Origin: CAVVSD01 sp963837655
GTDB lineage: Bacteria > Actinomycetota > Thermoleophilia > Solirubrobacterales > Solirubrobacteraceae
Assembly: GCA_963837655.1 (NCBI GenBank)
Contig: CAWIOK010000021.1
Location: forward strand, 612,063-676,062
DNA: 64,000 bases
Direction: 5' to 3'
Made by a program: the position numbers and the translations under genes. A model generated the notes under the pieces. That model saw only the letters and a program-made list of their open reading frames with translations. It was not told the origin of the DNA and made no database searches. This document shows, piece after piece, positions 24,655 through 33,490 of this stretch. Numbering within the stretch: the stretch's first letter is position 1; every line of letters begins with the position of its first letter.

Positions 24655-25077
24655 TCATCGCACCTGCGTGATCTGCGCTGTGCCGATCCCGTCCTGGCCG
24701 GCGATCGTGAGGCTCGGAGCGCCGTCGACCATCGACACCTGGTCGACCGTGCCGGTCTGCTTGGCGCCGTCGGAGCCGAGGTAGGTGACGGTGTGCCCGA
24801 GCAGGTTGACCGCCTGGGACATCTGGGTGGCTGCCGCGGACGACTGCTGCGACGTCGCCATGCTCGTCATCTGCTCCAGCGTGGAGAACTGCGCGAGCTG
24901 CGCGAGCATCTCCTTGTCGTCCGTCGGCTCCATCGGGTTCTGGTTGCTCATCTGCGCCATGAGCAGCTTCAGGAAGGTGTCCTTGCCCATGCCGCTGGCG
25001 GCGGAGCCGGACGAGCCGGCGGTGGTCGTCGACGTCGGGTAGTTGAAGACGCCGTTGACGGCGTTGGCGGTGCTCAT
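24655..25077 (-). CDS. flgD: FlgD, hook cap
   Basis: 140 aa. The conserved GKDTFLKLLMAQMSNQNPMEPTDDKEMLAQLAQFSTLEQM block identifies FlgD. The C-terminal tudor/Fn3-like hook-capping domain is much reduced, ending LTIAGQDGIGTAQITQVR. Start ATG 25077 with AGGAG upstream. The order fliK-flgD-flgE is standard. Confidence 0.93.
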   Translation of the reverse strand: MSTANAVNGVFNYPTSTTTAGSSGSAASGMGKDTFLKLLMAQMSNQNPMEPTDDKEMLAQLAQFSTLEQMTSMATSQQSSAAATQMSQAVNLLGHTVTYLGSDGAKQTGTVDQVSMVDGAPSLTIAGQDGIGTAQITQVR

Positions 25078-25088
25078 GGCTGGTTCTC

Positions 25089-26234
25089 CTAGGCGTGGAC
25101 GTCCACGAGCGCGCCCGCCGGGAGGCGGACCGCGGGGGCGGCCGTCAGGTCGTCGTCGGTGGAGTCGGTGGAATCGGTCGCGGCGGCCGCGGTGGTGCGC
25201 CCTGCCGAGGCGGCGGCCTGCCGGGCCGCATCCTCGCGGCGACCGGCGGCGGCGCCGCCGCCCGCATCGGCGGAGACGCTGACCTCGAGGCTCACGAGCG
25301 TGACGCCGCGGTCCTCGAGCGTGCGCTTGAGGTCGGCCGCGGCGCGGTCGAGCGCGGCGGCGGCCTCGGGCCGCTCGGCCTTGATCGAGGCGGTCATGCC
25401 CTCGCTCGTGGCCTTCAGGCGGATCATGAGCCCGCCGAGCTCGGCGGGGCGCAGCTGGATGCGCGCGTGGGCGGCGCCGCGCGCCGCTGCCATCTGCACC
25501 GTGGCACGGAGCTGCTCGACGGCGTAGGCGGCGGAGGCGTTCGGCGTGGCCTGGGCGGGCGTCGCGGGGGCGACCGGCGTCGCGGGGGTGGTCGACGCCG
25601 CGGGCGCGGGCGCCGAGGCGGGCGACGCCACCGGGGGCGCCTGAGCGGGCTGCGCGTCGGCGGCGGCGTCCGCGGCCGGGGTCTGCACGCCGGTGTCGGC
25701 CGGCGCCGCGGGAGCGGGCGATGCGGCCGTCGGATCGGGCGCGGCGGGCACCGTGGGCGCGGCGGTCGGGGCGCCGGCGTCCGGGAGGGTGGGCAGGACC
25801 GGGAGCGCAGGCGGGGTGCCGGCGGGCGTCGGCGGGGTGCCGGCAGGCGTCTCGGCCACGGGCGTCGCGCTGGGGTCGACGGGCAGTGCCGGCGTCGCGA
25901 GGGCGGCCGGCGCGCCGGGCGGCGCCAGGGCGGCCTCGGCCAGCACGGGCGCGGTGGGGACCGCGGGCGCGGGGGCGGAATCGGCCGCGTCGGCGGTGAT
26001 CGCGGGCCGGGCGCCGGCGTGCACAGCGGCCGGGGCGTCCTGCGCGCCGTCGGCGGCCTGATCGCCCTTCGCCTTCGGCTGGGGCTGCTGCGGCGGCGAC
26101 TGCTGCACCGGCACGGGGAGCGTCCCGAGCGCGAGCAGCGCCGCGAAATCCGTCCCGGGCGCGGCCGCCGGCTGGGCTTCGCGCTCGGCGGGAGGCCGCG
26201 TCGAGGTGATGGGGGTGGTCTTGGTGACCTGCAT
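25089..26234 (-). CDS. fliK: FliK, hook-length control protein
   Basis: 381 aa. The N-terminal two thirds are low-complexity Ala/Pro/Thr (the molecular ruler part). The conserved C-terminal domain has HARIQLRPAELGGLMIRLKATSEGMTASIKAERPEAAAALDRAAADLKRTLEDRGVTLVSLEVSV. It is exported, measures the hook and triggers the FlhB switch. The ATG overlaps the upstream stop as TGATG. Confidence 0.9.
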   Translation of the reverse strand: MQVTKTTPITSTRPPAEREAQPAAAPGTDFAALLALGTLPVPVQQSPPQQPQPKAKGDQAADGAQDAPAAVHAGARPAITADAADSAPAPAVPTAPVLAEAALAPPGAPAALATPALPVDPSATPVAETPAGTPPTPAGTPPALPVLPTLPDAGAPTAAPTVPAAPDPTAASPAPAAPADTGVQTPAADAAADAQPAQAPPVASPASAPAPAASTTPATPVAPATPAQATPNASAAYAVEQLRATVQMAAARGAAHARIQLRPAELGGLMIRLKATSEGMTASIKAERPEAAAALDRAAADLKRTLEDRGVTLVSLEVSVSADAGGGAAAGRREDAARQAAASAGRTTAAAATDSTDSTDDDLTAAPAVRLPAGALVDVHA

Positions 26235-26929
26235 CAGGTGGTCGAGTAGCTCATGCCGGTGGTGGCCGGGACGGTCGGGGTCTGGACGCCGAGGGCGGCC
26301 GCCACGAGCGGCGACGCGCTGAGCCCCGCCGACGCGGCCGGCGCCGCCGTGCTGGCCCCGCGGTACTCGTCTGCGTAGGCCATGACGTTCTTGACGTAGT
26401 TCTGCGTCTCCGCGTACGGCGGGACGCCGTTGTACTTCTGCACCGCGCCCGGGCCGGCGTTGTAGGCGGCCAGCGCCTTGGAGACGTCGCCACCGAACCG
26501 GTCCAGCTGCTGCTTGAGGTACTTCGCGCCGCCCTCGATGTTCTGCGCGGGGTCGCTCGGGTTCGTCACGCCGAGACCGGCGGCGGTCGCGGGCATGAGC
26601 TGCGTCAGGCCCATCGCGCCCGCCGGCGACGTCGCGGACGCGTTGAAGTTGGACTCCTGGCGGATGAGCCCGCGCAGGAGGGCCGGATCGACGCCGTTGC
26701 GGGCCGCCGCGGCGTCGATCTCCGCGCCGAACGGAGCGGCGGCGCCGGAGGTCGCGCCCGCCGTGGTCGGGGTCGCGGTCACCGGGGCGGCGCTCGCGGC
26801 CTGGAGCGAGGAGGCGAAGGCTGTCGGCGAGGAGGCAGACGCCGGCGTCGCCTGCGCCCCGACGGGCGCCAGCGAGGCCATCATGGCCTGGATCTGCTCG
26901 ATCCGGTCGAAGGCGACGGCAGCACTCAT
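26234..26929 (-). CDS. Lytic transglycosylase of the flagellar operon
   Basis: 231 aa. The SLT domain is at about residues 75-190: catalytic Glu in LLRGLIRQESNFNASATSPAGAMGLTQLMPATA, then GGAKYLKQQLDRFGGDVSKALAAYNAGPGAV. The N terminus is an Ala/Thr-rich linker without a clear signal peptide, so it may be exported by the flagellar apparatus like FlgJ muramidases. It likely cuts peptidoglycan for rod passage. It overlaps fliJ by ATGA and fliK by TGATG. Confidence 0.9.
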   Translation of the reverse strand: MSAAVAFDRIEQIQAMMASLAPVGAQATPASASSPTAFASSLQAASAAPVTATPTTAGATSGAAAPFGAEIDAAAARNGVDPALLRGLIRQESNFNASATSPAGAMGLTQLMPATAAGLGVTNPSDPAQNIEGGAKYLKQQLDRFGGDVSKALAAYNAGPGAVQKYNGVPPYAETQNYVKNVMAYADEYRGASTAAPAASAGLSASPLVAAALGVQTPTVPATTGMSYSTT

Positions 26930-27381
26930 CGGTCTGGGCTCGGCCGGCGACGGTGGATCGCGAGGGCCATCTCGTCGAGGGCGGAGGCGGCGCGCAGGGC
27001 GTCGGCGGCCTGGTGCTGGGCCCGGTGGCGCTCCTTGAGGCGCTCGATGACCTCGCGGCGCTGCTGGGCGGCGCCGAGCGCCTGGCGGCGCGACTCGATC
27101 TCCGCGTCGCGGCGGGCGACCTCGAGCTCGGCCTTGCGGCGGTCGGACTCGACGCGCTCGAGCCACAGCTGCTGGGCGACGATGGCCCGCCCGTCCAGCG
27201 GCGCACCGGCACGGCGAGCGTCCTGCGCCTGGCGGACCAGGTCGGAGGCGGCGTCGAGCGCCGTCGCGTCGCGCTGGCGACGCGTCAGGCTCGCCGCGAA
27301 CTCCTCGCGGGCACGGTCCTCGTCGTGTTCGCGCAGCTCGCGCACACGCTCGAGCCCGAAGCGGAACGGGGTCTCATCCAC
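26926..27381 (-). CDS. fliJ: FliJ, export chaperone/stalk protein
   Basis: 151 aa, almost entirely a long antiparallel coiled coil (FRFGLERVRELREHDEDRAREEFAASLTRRQRDA through EIESRRQALGAAQQRREVIERLKERHR). This is the FliJ pattern. The GTG at 27381 is only about 8 nt from the predicted -10 box, so the mRNA may be nearly leaderless. It heads the operon that runs to cheY, and is split from fliI by a small opposite-strand gene. Confidence 0.85.
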   Translation of the reverse strand: MDETPFRFGLERVRELREHDEDRAREEFAASLTRRQRDATALDAASDLVRQAQDARRAGAPLDGRAIVAQQLWLERVESDRRKAELEVARRDAEIESRRQALGAAQQRREVIERLKERHRAQHQAADALRAASALDEMALAIHRRRPSPDR

Positions 27382-27389
27382 GCTCCTGG

Positions 27390-27416
27390 TAGTCGGACAC
27401 CGGGCCCGAGACCTGA
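27390..27416 (-). promoter_or_regulatory. Sigma-28-like promoter of the fliJ-cheY operon
   Basis: Minus strand: TCAG at 27416-27413, 16 nt spacer, CCGACTA at 27396-27390, followed by CC as at flagellin 1. The predicted RNA start falls at or next to the fliJ GTG. Confidence 0.6.
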
Positions 27417-27457
27417 GGGACGTCTGGACGCCCGTCCGACCTGGCATCCTCGCCCTC

Positions 27458-27646
27458 ATGCGGGATCGCCGCCTGATCATCGAGTTCGCGAGCATCGTCA
27501 TCCTCATGACGGTCCTGGGCGCCATCGCCCGCTCGGCGCTTCCGGAGGTCCATCAGCTCATCCGGTTCGCCATGGTGGTCGTCGTGACCGTCGCCGTGTG
27601 GTTCGCCGCCCGAGCCGTGCTGCAGCTCTTCGAGCGCGGCGGCTAG
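27458..27646 (+). CDS. Small two-TM protein, unknown
   Basis: 62-aa ORF on the opposite strand between fliJ and fliI. It has two clear membrane helices (IIEFASIVILMTVLGAIARSAL and LIRFAMVVVVTVAVWFAARAVLQLF) with a short charged start (MRDRRL) and end (ERGG). I do not recognise a family. The coherent membrane pattern, codon use and placement in an otherwise empty gap support a real gene. It is convergent with fliI (1 bp apart). Confidence 0.55.
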   Translation: MRDRRLIIEFASIVILMTVLGAIARSALPEVHQLIRFAMVVVVTVAVWFAARAVLQLFERGG

Positions 27647-27647
27647 C

Positions 27648-29126
27648 TCAGACGGAGAGGTGCAGCGGGGGGATCGCGCTGGGCGACGCCGCCGCGCCCG
27701 GGGACGGGGCGTACCCCGGGACCGACTCGGCCGCCGGTGGCGGCGCGGTCGGCGCCGGCGCGGCCTGGGCGAGCCCCAGCAGCCCGGCGTCCGCCGTGTT
27801 GGCGTTCGAGCCGTCCGTCGCGTGCTGGCGCAGGAAGGTGTCGATCGGCTCGCGCAGCGCGATCGCCCGGTCGGTCAGCGGATCCGAGCCGTGCTCGTAG
27901 GCGCCGATGGCGATGAGGTCCTTCTTGTCCTTGTACGCCGCCATGAGCGACCGGACGCGCTGGCCCGCCGCCTGGATCTCCGGCGTGAGCACCTCCGACG
28001 TCAGGCGCGACACCGACTGGAGCACGTCGATCGCCGGGTAGTGGCCGGCGTGGGCGAGGTCGCGCGTCAGGACGATGTGGCCGTCGAGGATCGAGCGGAC
28101 CGCGTCGGCGATCGGCTCGTTCATGTCGTCGCCGTCGACCAGGACGGTGTAGAGGCCGGTGATCGAGCCGGTCGAGCTCGTGCCGGAGCGCTCCAGGAGC
28201 TTGGGCAGCAGGGCGAAGACGCTGGGCGTGTAGCCGCGGGTGGCCGGCGGCTCGCCGATCGCGAGGCCGACCTCGCGCTGGGCCATCGCGAAGCGCGTGA
28301 CCGAGTCCATCATGAGCATCACGTCGGCGCCGGCGTCGCGGAAGCTCTCGGCGATGGTGGTCGCCGTCAGCGCCGCCTTGATGCGGACGAGCGCGGGTTG
28401 GTCGGACGTCGCGACGACCACGACGGAGCGCTCGATGGCGTCGCCGAGGTCGCGCTCGATGAACTCGCGGACCTCGCGGCCTCGCTCGCCGACGAGGCAG
28501 ATGACGTTCACGTCAGCCGACGTCGAGCGGGCGATCATGCCCATGAGCGAGGACTTGCCGACGCCGGAGCCGGCGAAGATGCCGAGCCGCTGGCCCTGGC
28601 CGCAGGGCACGAGCGCGTCGAGCGCGCGGACGCCGAGCGAGATGCGGTCGTGGATGCGCGGACGCGTCAGCGGGTCCGGCGGGGCGGCGTTGGCCGGGCG
28701 CCGCGGCACGTCGTCGCCGATGTCGCCCCTGCCGTCGATCGGGCGCCCCAGGCCGTCGAGCACCCGGCCGAGCAGGTCGATGCCGACCGGCACGTCGAGG
28801 TGGCGCCCCATGGCGGTGACGGGGTTGCCGGGGCCGATGCCGGCCATCTCGCCCAGCGGCATGAGCAGCGTGCGCCGGGCGCGGAAGCCGACGACCTCGG
28901 CGGGCACGGGCGGGCGGCCGCGGCCGGTGCCGATCTCGCACACCTCGCCGACCTCGACCTCCAGGCCCGAGGCCTCGACGATGAGCCCGATCAGGTCCGA
29001 GACGCGCCCGTGGCGGCGGTGCAGGTCGGCCCGGCCGACCGCGAGCGACAGGTCGGCGAGGCGCTCGAGGCGCTCCTCTGCGAGAGCCGCGGCCTCCTGA
29101 GAGACCACGGCGCCTTCGTCAGACAT
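27648..29126 (-). CDS. fliI: FliI, flagellar export ATPase
   Basis: 492 aa. Walker A is FAGSGVGKSSLMG (about 184-196), Walker B is in DVMLMMDSVTRFAMAQREVGLAIGEPP, and the arginine-finger region is MNEPIADAVRSILDGHIVLTRDLA. It is an F1-beta-like hexameric ATPase that energises export with FliH and FliJ. A Pro/Ala-rich tail of about 50 aa follows the catalytic domain and is unusual. It overlaps fliH by 8 nt. Confidence 0.96.
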   Translation of the reverse strand: MSDEGAVVSQEAAALAEERLERLADLSLAVGRADLHRRHGRVSDLIGLIVEASGLEVEVGEVCEIGTGRGRPPVPAEVVGFRARRTLLMPLGEMAGIGPGNPVTAMGRHLDVPVGIDLLGRVLDGLGRPIDGRGDIGDDVPRRPANAAPPDPLTRPRIHDRISLGVRALDALVPCGQGQRLGIFAGSGVGKSSLMGMIARSTSADVNVICLVGERGREVREFIERDLGDAIERSVVVVATSDQPALVRIKAALTATTIAESFRDAGADVMLMMDSVTRFAMAQREVGLAIGEPPATRGYTPSVFALLPKLLERSGTSSTGSITGLYTVLVDGDDMNEPIADAVRSILDGHIVLTRDLAHAGHYPAIDVLQSVSRLTSEVLTPEIQAAGQRVRSLMAAYKDKKDLIAIGAYEHGSDPLTDRAIALREPIDTFLRQHATDGSNANTADAGLLGLAQAAPAPTAPPPAAESVPGYAPSPGAAASPSAIPPLHLSV

Positions 29127-29814
29127 GACTGCCGAGCTCGGTCAGGATCACGTCACGAGCGCGGGACAGCTTGGTCTCCAGCGTGGCGTCGACCTCGCCC
29201 TCCGCGGTGCGGACGACGGCGCCGCCGCGGCTCACGCGGCGCTCGGCCTGGACGTCGCAGCTCTCGATGCCGCCGAGGCTGGACATGAGCTGGGTGGTCG
29301 CAGCGCGGACCGTGTCCATGTCCTCGGGGTTGACGAGGATCGTCACGCGATCGCGCTCGGTCAGCCGGCGCAGGGCGCCGCGGACGGTGTCGACCACGCG
29401 GTCGGGGTCCGCGTCGATCGCAGCGGCCATCGCCTGCTCGGCGATGCGCAGCCCCAGCGCGACGGCTCCCCGCTCGACCTGGTCGGCGACCTGGCCGCGC
29501 AGCTCGGCGACCGACTGCAGCGCGGCGCCGAGCGCCTCGGCGCCCATCGCGAGCTCGGCCTGGGCCGCCTGCAGCCCCGCGTGGAAGCCCTCCTCGCGCG
29601 CCTGCGCCCGGATCGCCTCGGCCTCGGCGTGCGCCTGGGCCACGATGTCCTCAGCCGACGGACCGACGGCCGCGCTGACGGGCGCGGGATACGGGTCCAC
29701 GGGGACCGCGGCCGGCTCCAGCACCGGAAGTTCGAACACGCCAGTCATCGAGACACCTCGGGTCCACGATGCGTCCCCGAAGACGAAGTCTTCGGCGTCA
29801 TCAGAGAAGCTCAT
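29119..29814 (-). CDS. fliH: FliH, regulator of the export ATPase
   Basis: 231 aa. The central coiled coil is AEDIVAQAHAEAEAIRAQAREEGFHAGLQAAQAELAMGAEAL, and the C-terminal FliH/V-ATPase E domain has GLRIAEQAMAAAIDADPDRVVDTVRGALRRL and VTILVNPEDMDTV. The ATG at 29814 overlaps fliG by 14 nt; a later ATG (29753) is an alternative that would exclude a 19-nt palindrome found in the extra N-terminal region. Confidence 0.88.
   Translation of the reverse strand: MSFSDDAEDFVFGDASWTRGVSMTGVFELPVLEPAAVPVDPYPAPVSAAVGPSAEDIVAQAHAEAEAIRAQAREEGFHAGLQAAQAELAMGAEALGAALQSVAELRGQVADQVERGAVALGLRIAEQAMAAAIDADPDRVVDTVRGALRRLTERDRVTILVNPEDMDTVRAATTQLMSSLGGIESCDVQAERRVSRGGAVVRTAEGEVDATLETKLSRARDVILTELGSHV
29777..29795. 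repeat. 19-nt palindrome, copy 1 (CCGAAGAC-N3-GTCTTCGG)
   Basis: A perfect 8-bp inverted repeat with loop GAA lies at the fliG-fliH junction, inside the first codons of fliH as annotated. A copy with 18 of 19 bases identical lies behind pbpA at 57441-57459. It could be a terminator-like or processing hairpin, or a dispersed palindromic repeat. Confidence 0.5.
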
Positions 29815-30844
29815 CCTCGGAGTCGGCGCCCCCACCGCGAAGGATGATGGTCCCGTCCTCCTCGAGGCGCCGCACCACCGCGACGACCTTGCCCTGGGCC
29901 TCCTCCACGACGGCGCGCCGCTGCGGCGGGGCGACCTCCATGTCCTCGCGGAGCATCTCGGCGCCGCGCTGGGAGAGGTTGCGCAGGATCTTGTCGGTGA
30001 GGTCCTCGCCGACGCCGCGCAGGGCGAGAACGAGGTCCTTCTGGTCGACCTCGCGCAGGATGAGCTGGATCTCACGATCCTCGAGCTCGGCCATGTCCTC
30101 GAAGGTGAACATGCGCATGCGGACCTCGTCGGCGAGCGCCGGGTCGAGCGTCGCGAGGCCCTCGATGACGGTGCGCTCCGCGGAGCGGCCCGCGCTGTTG
30201 AGGATCTCCGCCAGGCTGTCGATCCCGCCGGGCGACGCGAACTCCTGCGTGGAGATCGCCGACAGCTTCTGGCGCAGGCCGGCGTCGACGTCCGCGATGA
30301 CCTCCGGGTTCGTCTCGCCCATCTGCGCGATGCGCGATGCGACCTCGGTCTGCAGCTCGCTCGGGAGCTCCGCCAGCACGCGGCCGCTGAGCCCGGAGTA
30401 CAGCGAGGACAGCACGAGCGCGATGGTCTGGGGGGCCTCGTCGGCAAGGAACGTGCGGATCTGATCCGGCGGGGTGCGGCGCAGGAACTCGAACGGACGG
30501 AACTCGCCCGCGGCCGACAGGCCGCCGAGGATCTCCTCCGCCCGGTCGGGGCCGACGAGGTGGACCAGCACCTGCCGCGCGTAGTCGATGCCGCCCGACA
30601 TCAGGCCCGACCGGGAGTCGACGCCGGAGGCGAGCTCGTCCAGGACGCCATCCGTCGTCACGGCGTCGACGCCCCACAGCTCGGCCATCTCGACCGACAG
30701 GACCTCGACCTCCGTGGGCGGCATGTGGCTGAGGATCTCCGCGGCGCGCTCGGGCCCGAGGGCGACGAGCGCGACGGCGGCCTTGTGACGGCCGGTCATC
30801 GCAGCGAGTGCGGCGGACGGCCTGCGCTCCAGCTCGGTTCCCAC
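29801..30844 (-). CDS. fliG: FliG, flagellar rotor protein
   Basis: 347 aa with the three FliG domains. N-terminal MS-ring binding (GRHKAAVALVALGPERAAEILSHMPPTEVEVLSVEM), middle (EILGGLSAAGEFRPFEFLRRTPPDQIRTFLADEAPQTIALVLS), and C-terminal torque helix with alternating charges (MRMFTFEDMAELEDREIQLILREVDQKDLVLALRGV). GTG start 2 nt after the fliF stop. It interacts with MotA and FliM. Confidence 0.97.
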   Translation of the reverse strand: MGTELERRPSAALAAMTGRHKAAVALVALGPERAAEILSHMPPTEVEVLSVEMAELWGVDAVTTDGVLDELASGVDSRSGLMSGGIDYARQVLVHLVGPDRAEEILGGLSAAGEFRPFEFLRRTPPDQIRTFLADEAPQTIALVLSSLYSGLSGRVLAELPSELQTEVASRIAQMGETNPEVIADVDAGLRQKLSAISTQEFASPGGIDSLAEILNSAGRSAERTVIEGLATLDPALADEVRMRMFTFEDMAELEDREIQLILREVDQKDLVLALRGVGEDLTDKILRNLSQRGAEMLREDMEVAPPQRRAVVEEAQGKVVAVVRRLEEDGTIILRGGGADSEDELL

Positions 30845-30846
30845 GT

Positions 30847-32349
30847 CTAGTCCTCGGCCATCCAGGTGCGCAGCTGCTGGGCGACGAGCGCCGGGTCCTG
30901 CGCACCGAGGCGGTCCTCGGGGCGCTGCGCGCCCGCAGCGAGCGCGACCGGCGCGCCGTTGCCGAGCTCGGCGACCGAACGCGGGGCCGAGATCTCGGTG
31001 AGCCAGGTCGGCTCGCCCAGCGACGAGCGCTCACGCTTGCGGATCGCCCGGGTGACGAAGAAGAGGAAGAGCAGGACGCCGAGGCCGAGGGCGACGTACT
31101 TCGCGTAGCCCAGTGCGCCGACCGGGATGGGCCCGGCCTTGGGGGCCGGGGTGGCGACCGGCTTGGCGAACGCGATGGCCTGGACGCTCAGCGTGTCACC
31201 GCGTGCGGCCTGGATGCCCGCGGCGCTCGACAGCGCGTTCTTGATCGCCGCCATGTTGGGCTTGGCGGCCGAGTCGACGAGGACGGCGACGTCCATGCGG
31301 GTGACCGTGCCCGGCGCGACGCTGCGCCGCTCGACGGTCTTGTCGACGCCGTAGTCCGTCGACGTGTCGTTCTTGCGGTAGTTGGAGCCGCTGCCCGTCG
31401 TGGCGCCGTTCGTGCCCGTGCCCTGGGCGACGTTGCCGGTGACGCCGGCCTGCCCGCCCGCGGCGGCGGCCGCTGCGCCCGTGAGCGTCTCGGTCGTCTT
31501 GGACTGCTTGAGCGGCGTGCCGGTCTTGGCGTAGGTGAGCTTCTCCTGCGTGGTCTTGTCCACGTCGAGGTCGGGGCGCACGGTGACCTGCGCCTTGCCC
31601 ACGCCCAGGGTCCGATCGAGCATCGCAGTGAGCTGCGCCTGCACCTGGGCGCCGTAGCGCGCCTCGGCCTGCGTCTTGGTCATCGTCGCGCCGGTGTCGC
31701 TGCCGTCACCCTGCGGCCAGAGCAGGTTGCCCGAGCTGTCGGTGATCGTGACCTCGTCCTTCTTGAGGCCCTCGACCGCGCCGGCGACGAGGCTGGCGAT
31801 GCCGCGCACCTGCGCGGGCTCGATGTTCTCGCTGCCGCTGCCGAGCAGCACGGAGGCCGTCGCGGGCTTCGCCTCGTCGGCGAAGAGCTGGTCGCCGGGC
31901 AGCGAGAGCTGCACGCGGGCGCCGCCGGACCCGGCGACGCCGTCGATCGTCTTGGCGATCTCACCCTCCAGCGCGCGCTGGTAGGTGACCTTCTGCTGGA
32001 AGTCGCTGGTGCCGAGCTTCTGCTTGGCCATGAGGTCCTCGAAGCCGGGCTGCGAGGACGAGCTCGTGTCGACGCCGGCCGTGGCCAGGGCGACGCGCGC
32101 CTCCGCCGTCGAGCCCTTCTGCACCGCGATGGCGGTGCCGTTGTTCTGCAGCTCGTACGCGATGCCCGCGCCGTCGAGCGCGGTCGTGACCTTGGCCGTG
32201 TCTGCCGGCGCAACGCCGCTCATGAGCGTCTCGTAGCTCGGCTTCGTCGCCAGCTGGAGGAGGAAGAAGGCGACCAGCACGACACCGAGGGCGGAGCCCG
32301 CGAGGGTGAGCTTGCCCTTCATGGGCATGGCCTTGAGCGACTCGAGCAT
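30847..32349 (-). CDS. fliF: FliF, MS-ring protein
   Basis: 500 aa. N-terminal membrane helix (LTLAGSALGVVLVAFFLLQLA), ring-building motifs with the YscJ-like block (IAYELQNNGTAIAVQKGSTAEARVALATAG; FQQKVTYQRALEGEIAKTID), a Gly/Thr-rich loop, a second membrane helix (about 415-435, YVALGLGVLLFLFFVTRAI), and a cytoplasmic FliG-binding C-terminal tail. Normal length and order. Confidence 0.96.
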   Translation of the reverse strand: MLESLKAMPMKGKLTLAGSALGVVLVAFFLLQLATKPSYETLMSGVAPADTAKVTTALDGAGIAYELQNNGTAIAVQKGSTAEARVALATAGVDTSSSSQPGFEDLMAKQKLGTSDFQQKVTYQRALEGEIAKTIDGVAGSGGARVQLSLPGDQLFADEAKPATASVLLGSGSENIEPAQVRGIASLVAGAVEGLKKDEVTITDSSGNLLWPQGDGSDTGATMTKTQAEARYGAQVQAQLTAMLDRTLGVGKAQVTVRPDLDVDKTTQEKLTYAKTGTPLKQSKTTETLTGAAAAAAGGQAGVTGNVAQGTGTNGATTGSGSNYRKNDTSTDYGVDKTVERRSVAPGTVTRMDVAVLVDSAAKPNMAAIKNALSSAAGIQAARGDTLSVQAIAFAKPVATPAPKAGPIPVGALGYAKYVALGLGVLLFLFFVTRAIRKRERSSLGEPTWLTEISAPRSVAELGNGAPVALAAGAQRPEDRLGAQDPALVAQQLRTWMAED

Positions 32350-32352
32350 GGT

Positions 32353-32661
32353 CTAGACCTGGGTGTGGAGGATGTCGTTGAGGGCTTCGACGCCCTTCGT
32401 GCGGAGCTGACCGGCCAGCTGCATCGCAAGCTGCGCCCGCTCGACGGCCATCACGACGGCCGTGGGATCGGTGGCCTGGCCGGTTGCGAGCTGCTGCGAC
32501 GCGTCGGCGGCCTTGTTCTGCAGATCGGTGAGCTTGGAGATCTGGCCCGTGAGGACGTTCCCGAAGCCGCCGGGGGTCTCCGTCGCCGGGGCGCTCTCCG
32601 CGCCGCCGATCTTCCAATCGGCGCCGCTGGTGACGAAGCTCGGGTCGATGACGGGCGTCAA
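32353..32661 (-). CDS. fliE: FliE, MS ring-rod junction protein
   Basis: 102 aa. The C-terminal VMAVERAQLAMQLAGQLRTKGVEALNDILHTQV is the FliE signature. The TTG start at 32661 overlaps the flgC stop as TTGA. Order flgB-flgC-fliE-fliF is standard. Confidence 0.94.
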   Translation of the reverse strand: MTPVIDPSFVTSGADWKIGGAESAPATETPGGFGNVLTGQISKLTDLQNKAADASQQLATGQATDPTAVVMAVERAQLAMQLAGQLRTKGVEALNDILHTQV

Positions 32662-33095
32662 CGGAGGATCTCCAGGGTCTTGGAGAACATCTGCTTGGCG
32701 GTGTTCATCGCCGTGACGTTCGCCTCGTAGGCGCGGGAGGCGGAGATGAGGTCGGTCATCTCCGTGACCGCGTTGACGTTCGGGAGCCGGACGTAGCCCT
32801 GCGCGTCGGCGTCCGGGTGGCCCGGGTCGTACACGCGGCGCTGCTCGGACTGGTCGGTGGTGACCTCCGCGACCTCGACGCCGCGGTTCGTCCCGCCGCC
32901 CGGCGCCGCGCTGCTCGCGCCGATGGCCTGGCCGAGCACGTTGGCGAAGCCGCCGCCCGACTCGCGCAGGACGACGTCCTGGCGGCGGTAGCCGGAGCTC
33001 TGCGCGTTCGCGAGGTTCTGCGAGGTGACGTCCATCCGCGTCCGCTCGGCGATGAGGCCGCTCGCGGAGATGTCGAGTGCGTCGAAGATGCCCAT
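32658..33095 (-). CDS. flgC: FlgC, proximal rod protein
   Basis: 145 aa. N-terminal FDALDISASGLIAERTRMDVTSQNLANAQSSGYRRQDVVL and C-terminal MTDLISASRAYEANVTAMNTAKQMFSKTLEI, with VRLPNVNAVTEM before it, as in FlgC. ATG overlaps the flgB stop (TGATG). Confidence 0.96.
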   Translation of the reverse strand: MGIFDALDISASGLIAERTRMDVTSQNLANAQSSGYRRQDVVLRESGGGFANVLGQAIGASSAAPGGGTNRGVEVAEVTTDQSEQRRVYDPGHPDADAQGYVRLPNVNAVTEMTDLISASRAYEANVTAMNTAKQMFSKTLEILR

Positions 33096-33454
33096 CAGGA
33101 GATCCCCATCGCGGCGCGCAGGATGCTGTTGCGCGAGTTGGCGATCGAGACGAGCGCGTCGTGCTCGAGGCCGGCGCGGGCGATGATGGAGCCCTCGCGC
33201 TCGGGGTCGACGTTGGAGCCGTCGGCGCGCAGCGGCGCGCTCGTGTCGACGACCGTGCGGATCGACGAGCTCTCGACCGCGGACTTGGTGCCCTGGCCGA
33301 GCGCGGCGGCCAGCGCGCTCTGGAAGTCGACGTCCTTGCGCTGGTAGCCGGGGGTGTTGGCGTTGGCGAGGTTCTCGGCGAGCGCCGCCTGACGGGCGCT
33401 CGTGCCGCTCATCGCTCGCTCGAGCGCTGTCTGTGTGGTGTCGAACAGGTCCAT
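33095..33454 (-). CDS. flgB: FlgB, proximal rod protein
   Basis: 119 aa. FDTTQTALERAMSGTSARQAALAENLANANTPGYQRKDVDFQSAL is the rod N-terminal motif, and the C terminus LVSIANSRNSILRAAMGI matches FlgB. It is the first gene of the flgB-fliI operon and has a long leader (about 70 nt) with GGA-loop hairpins. Confidence 0.95.
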   Translation of the reverse strand: MDLFDTTQTALERAMSGTSARQAALAENLANANTPGYQRKDVDFQSALAAALGQGTKSAVESSSIRTVVDTSAPLRADGSNVDPEREGSIIARAGLEHDALVSIANSRNSILRAAMGIS

Positions 33455-33470
33455 GTCAGTGGGGTCCCTG

Positions 33471-33482
33471 CCCGTCCGTGGG
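33471..33482 (-). promoter_or_regulatory. flgB leader hairpin 2 (ACGGAC loop)
   Basis: Transcribed strand CCC-ACGGAC-GGG: a short 3-bp GC stem presenting ACGGAC, 17 nt before the flgB ATG. It is weak alone but the second such loop in the same leader. Confidence 0.35.
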
Positions 33483-33490
33483 TGGTGTTC

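Noticed and set aside
24655..24700. A sigma-28-like promoter before flgE (GCGATGACC at the flgD stop)
   Set aside because: No TCAA-like -35 lies 15-17 nt upstream; the resemblance is limited to the -10.
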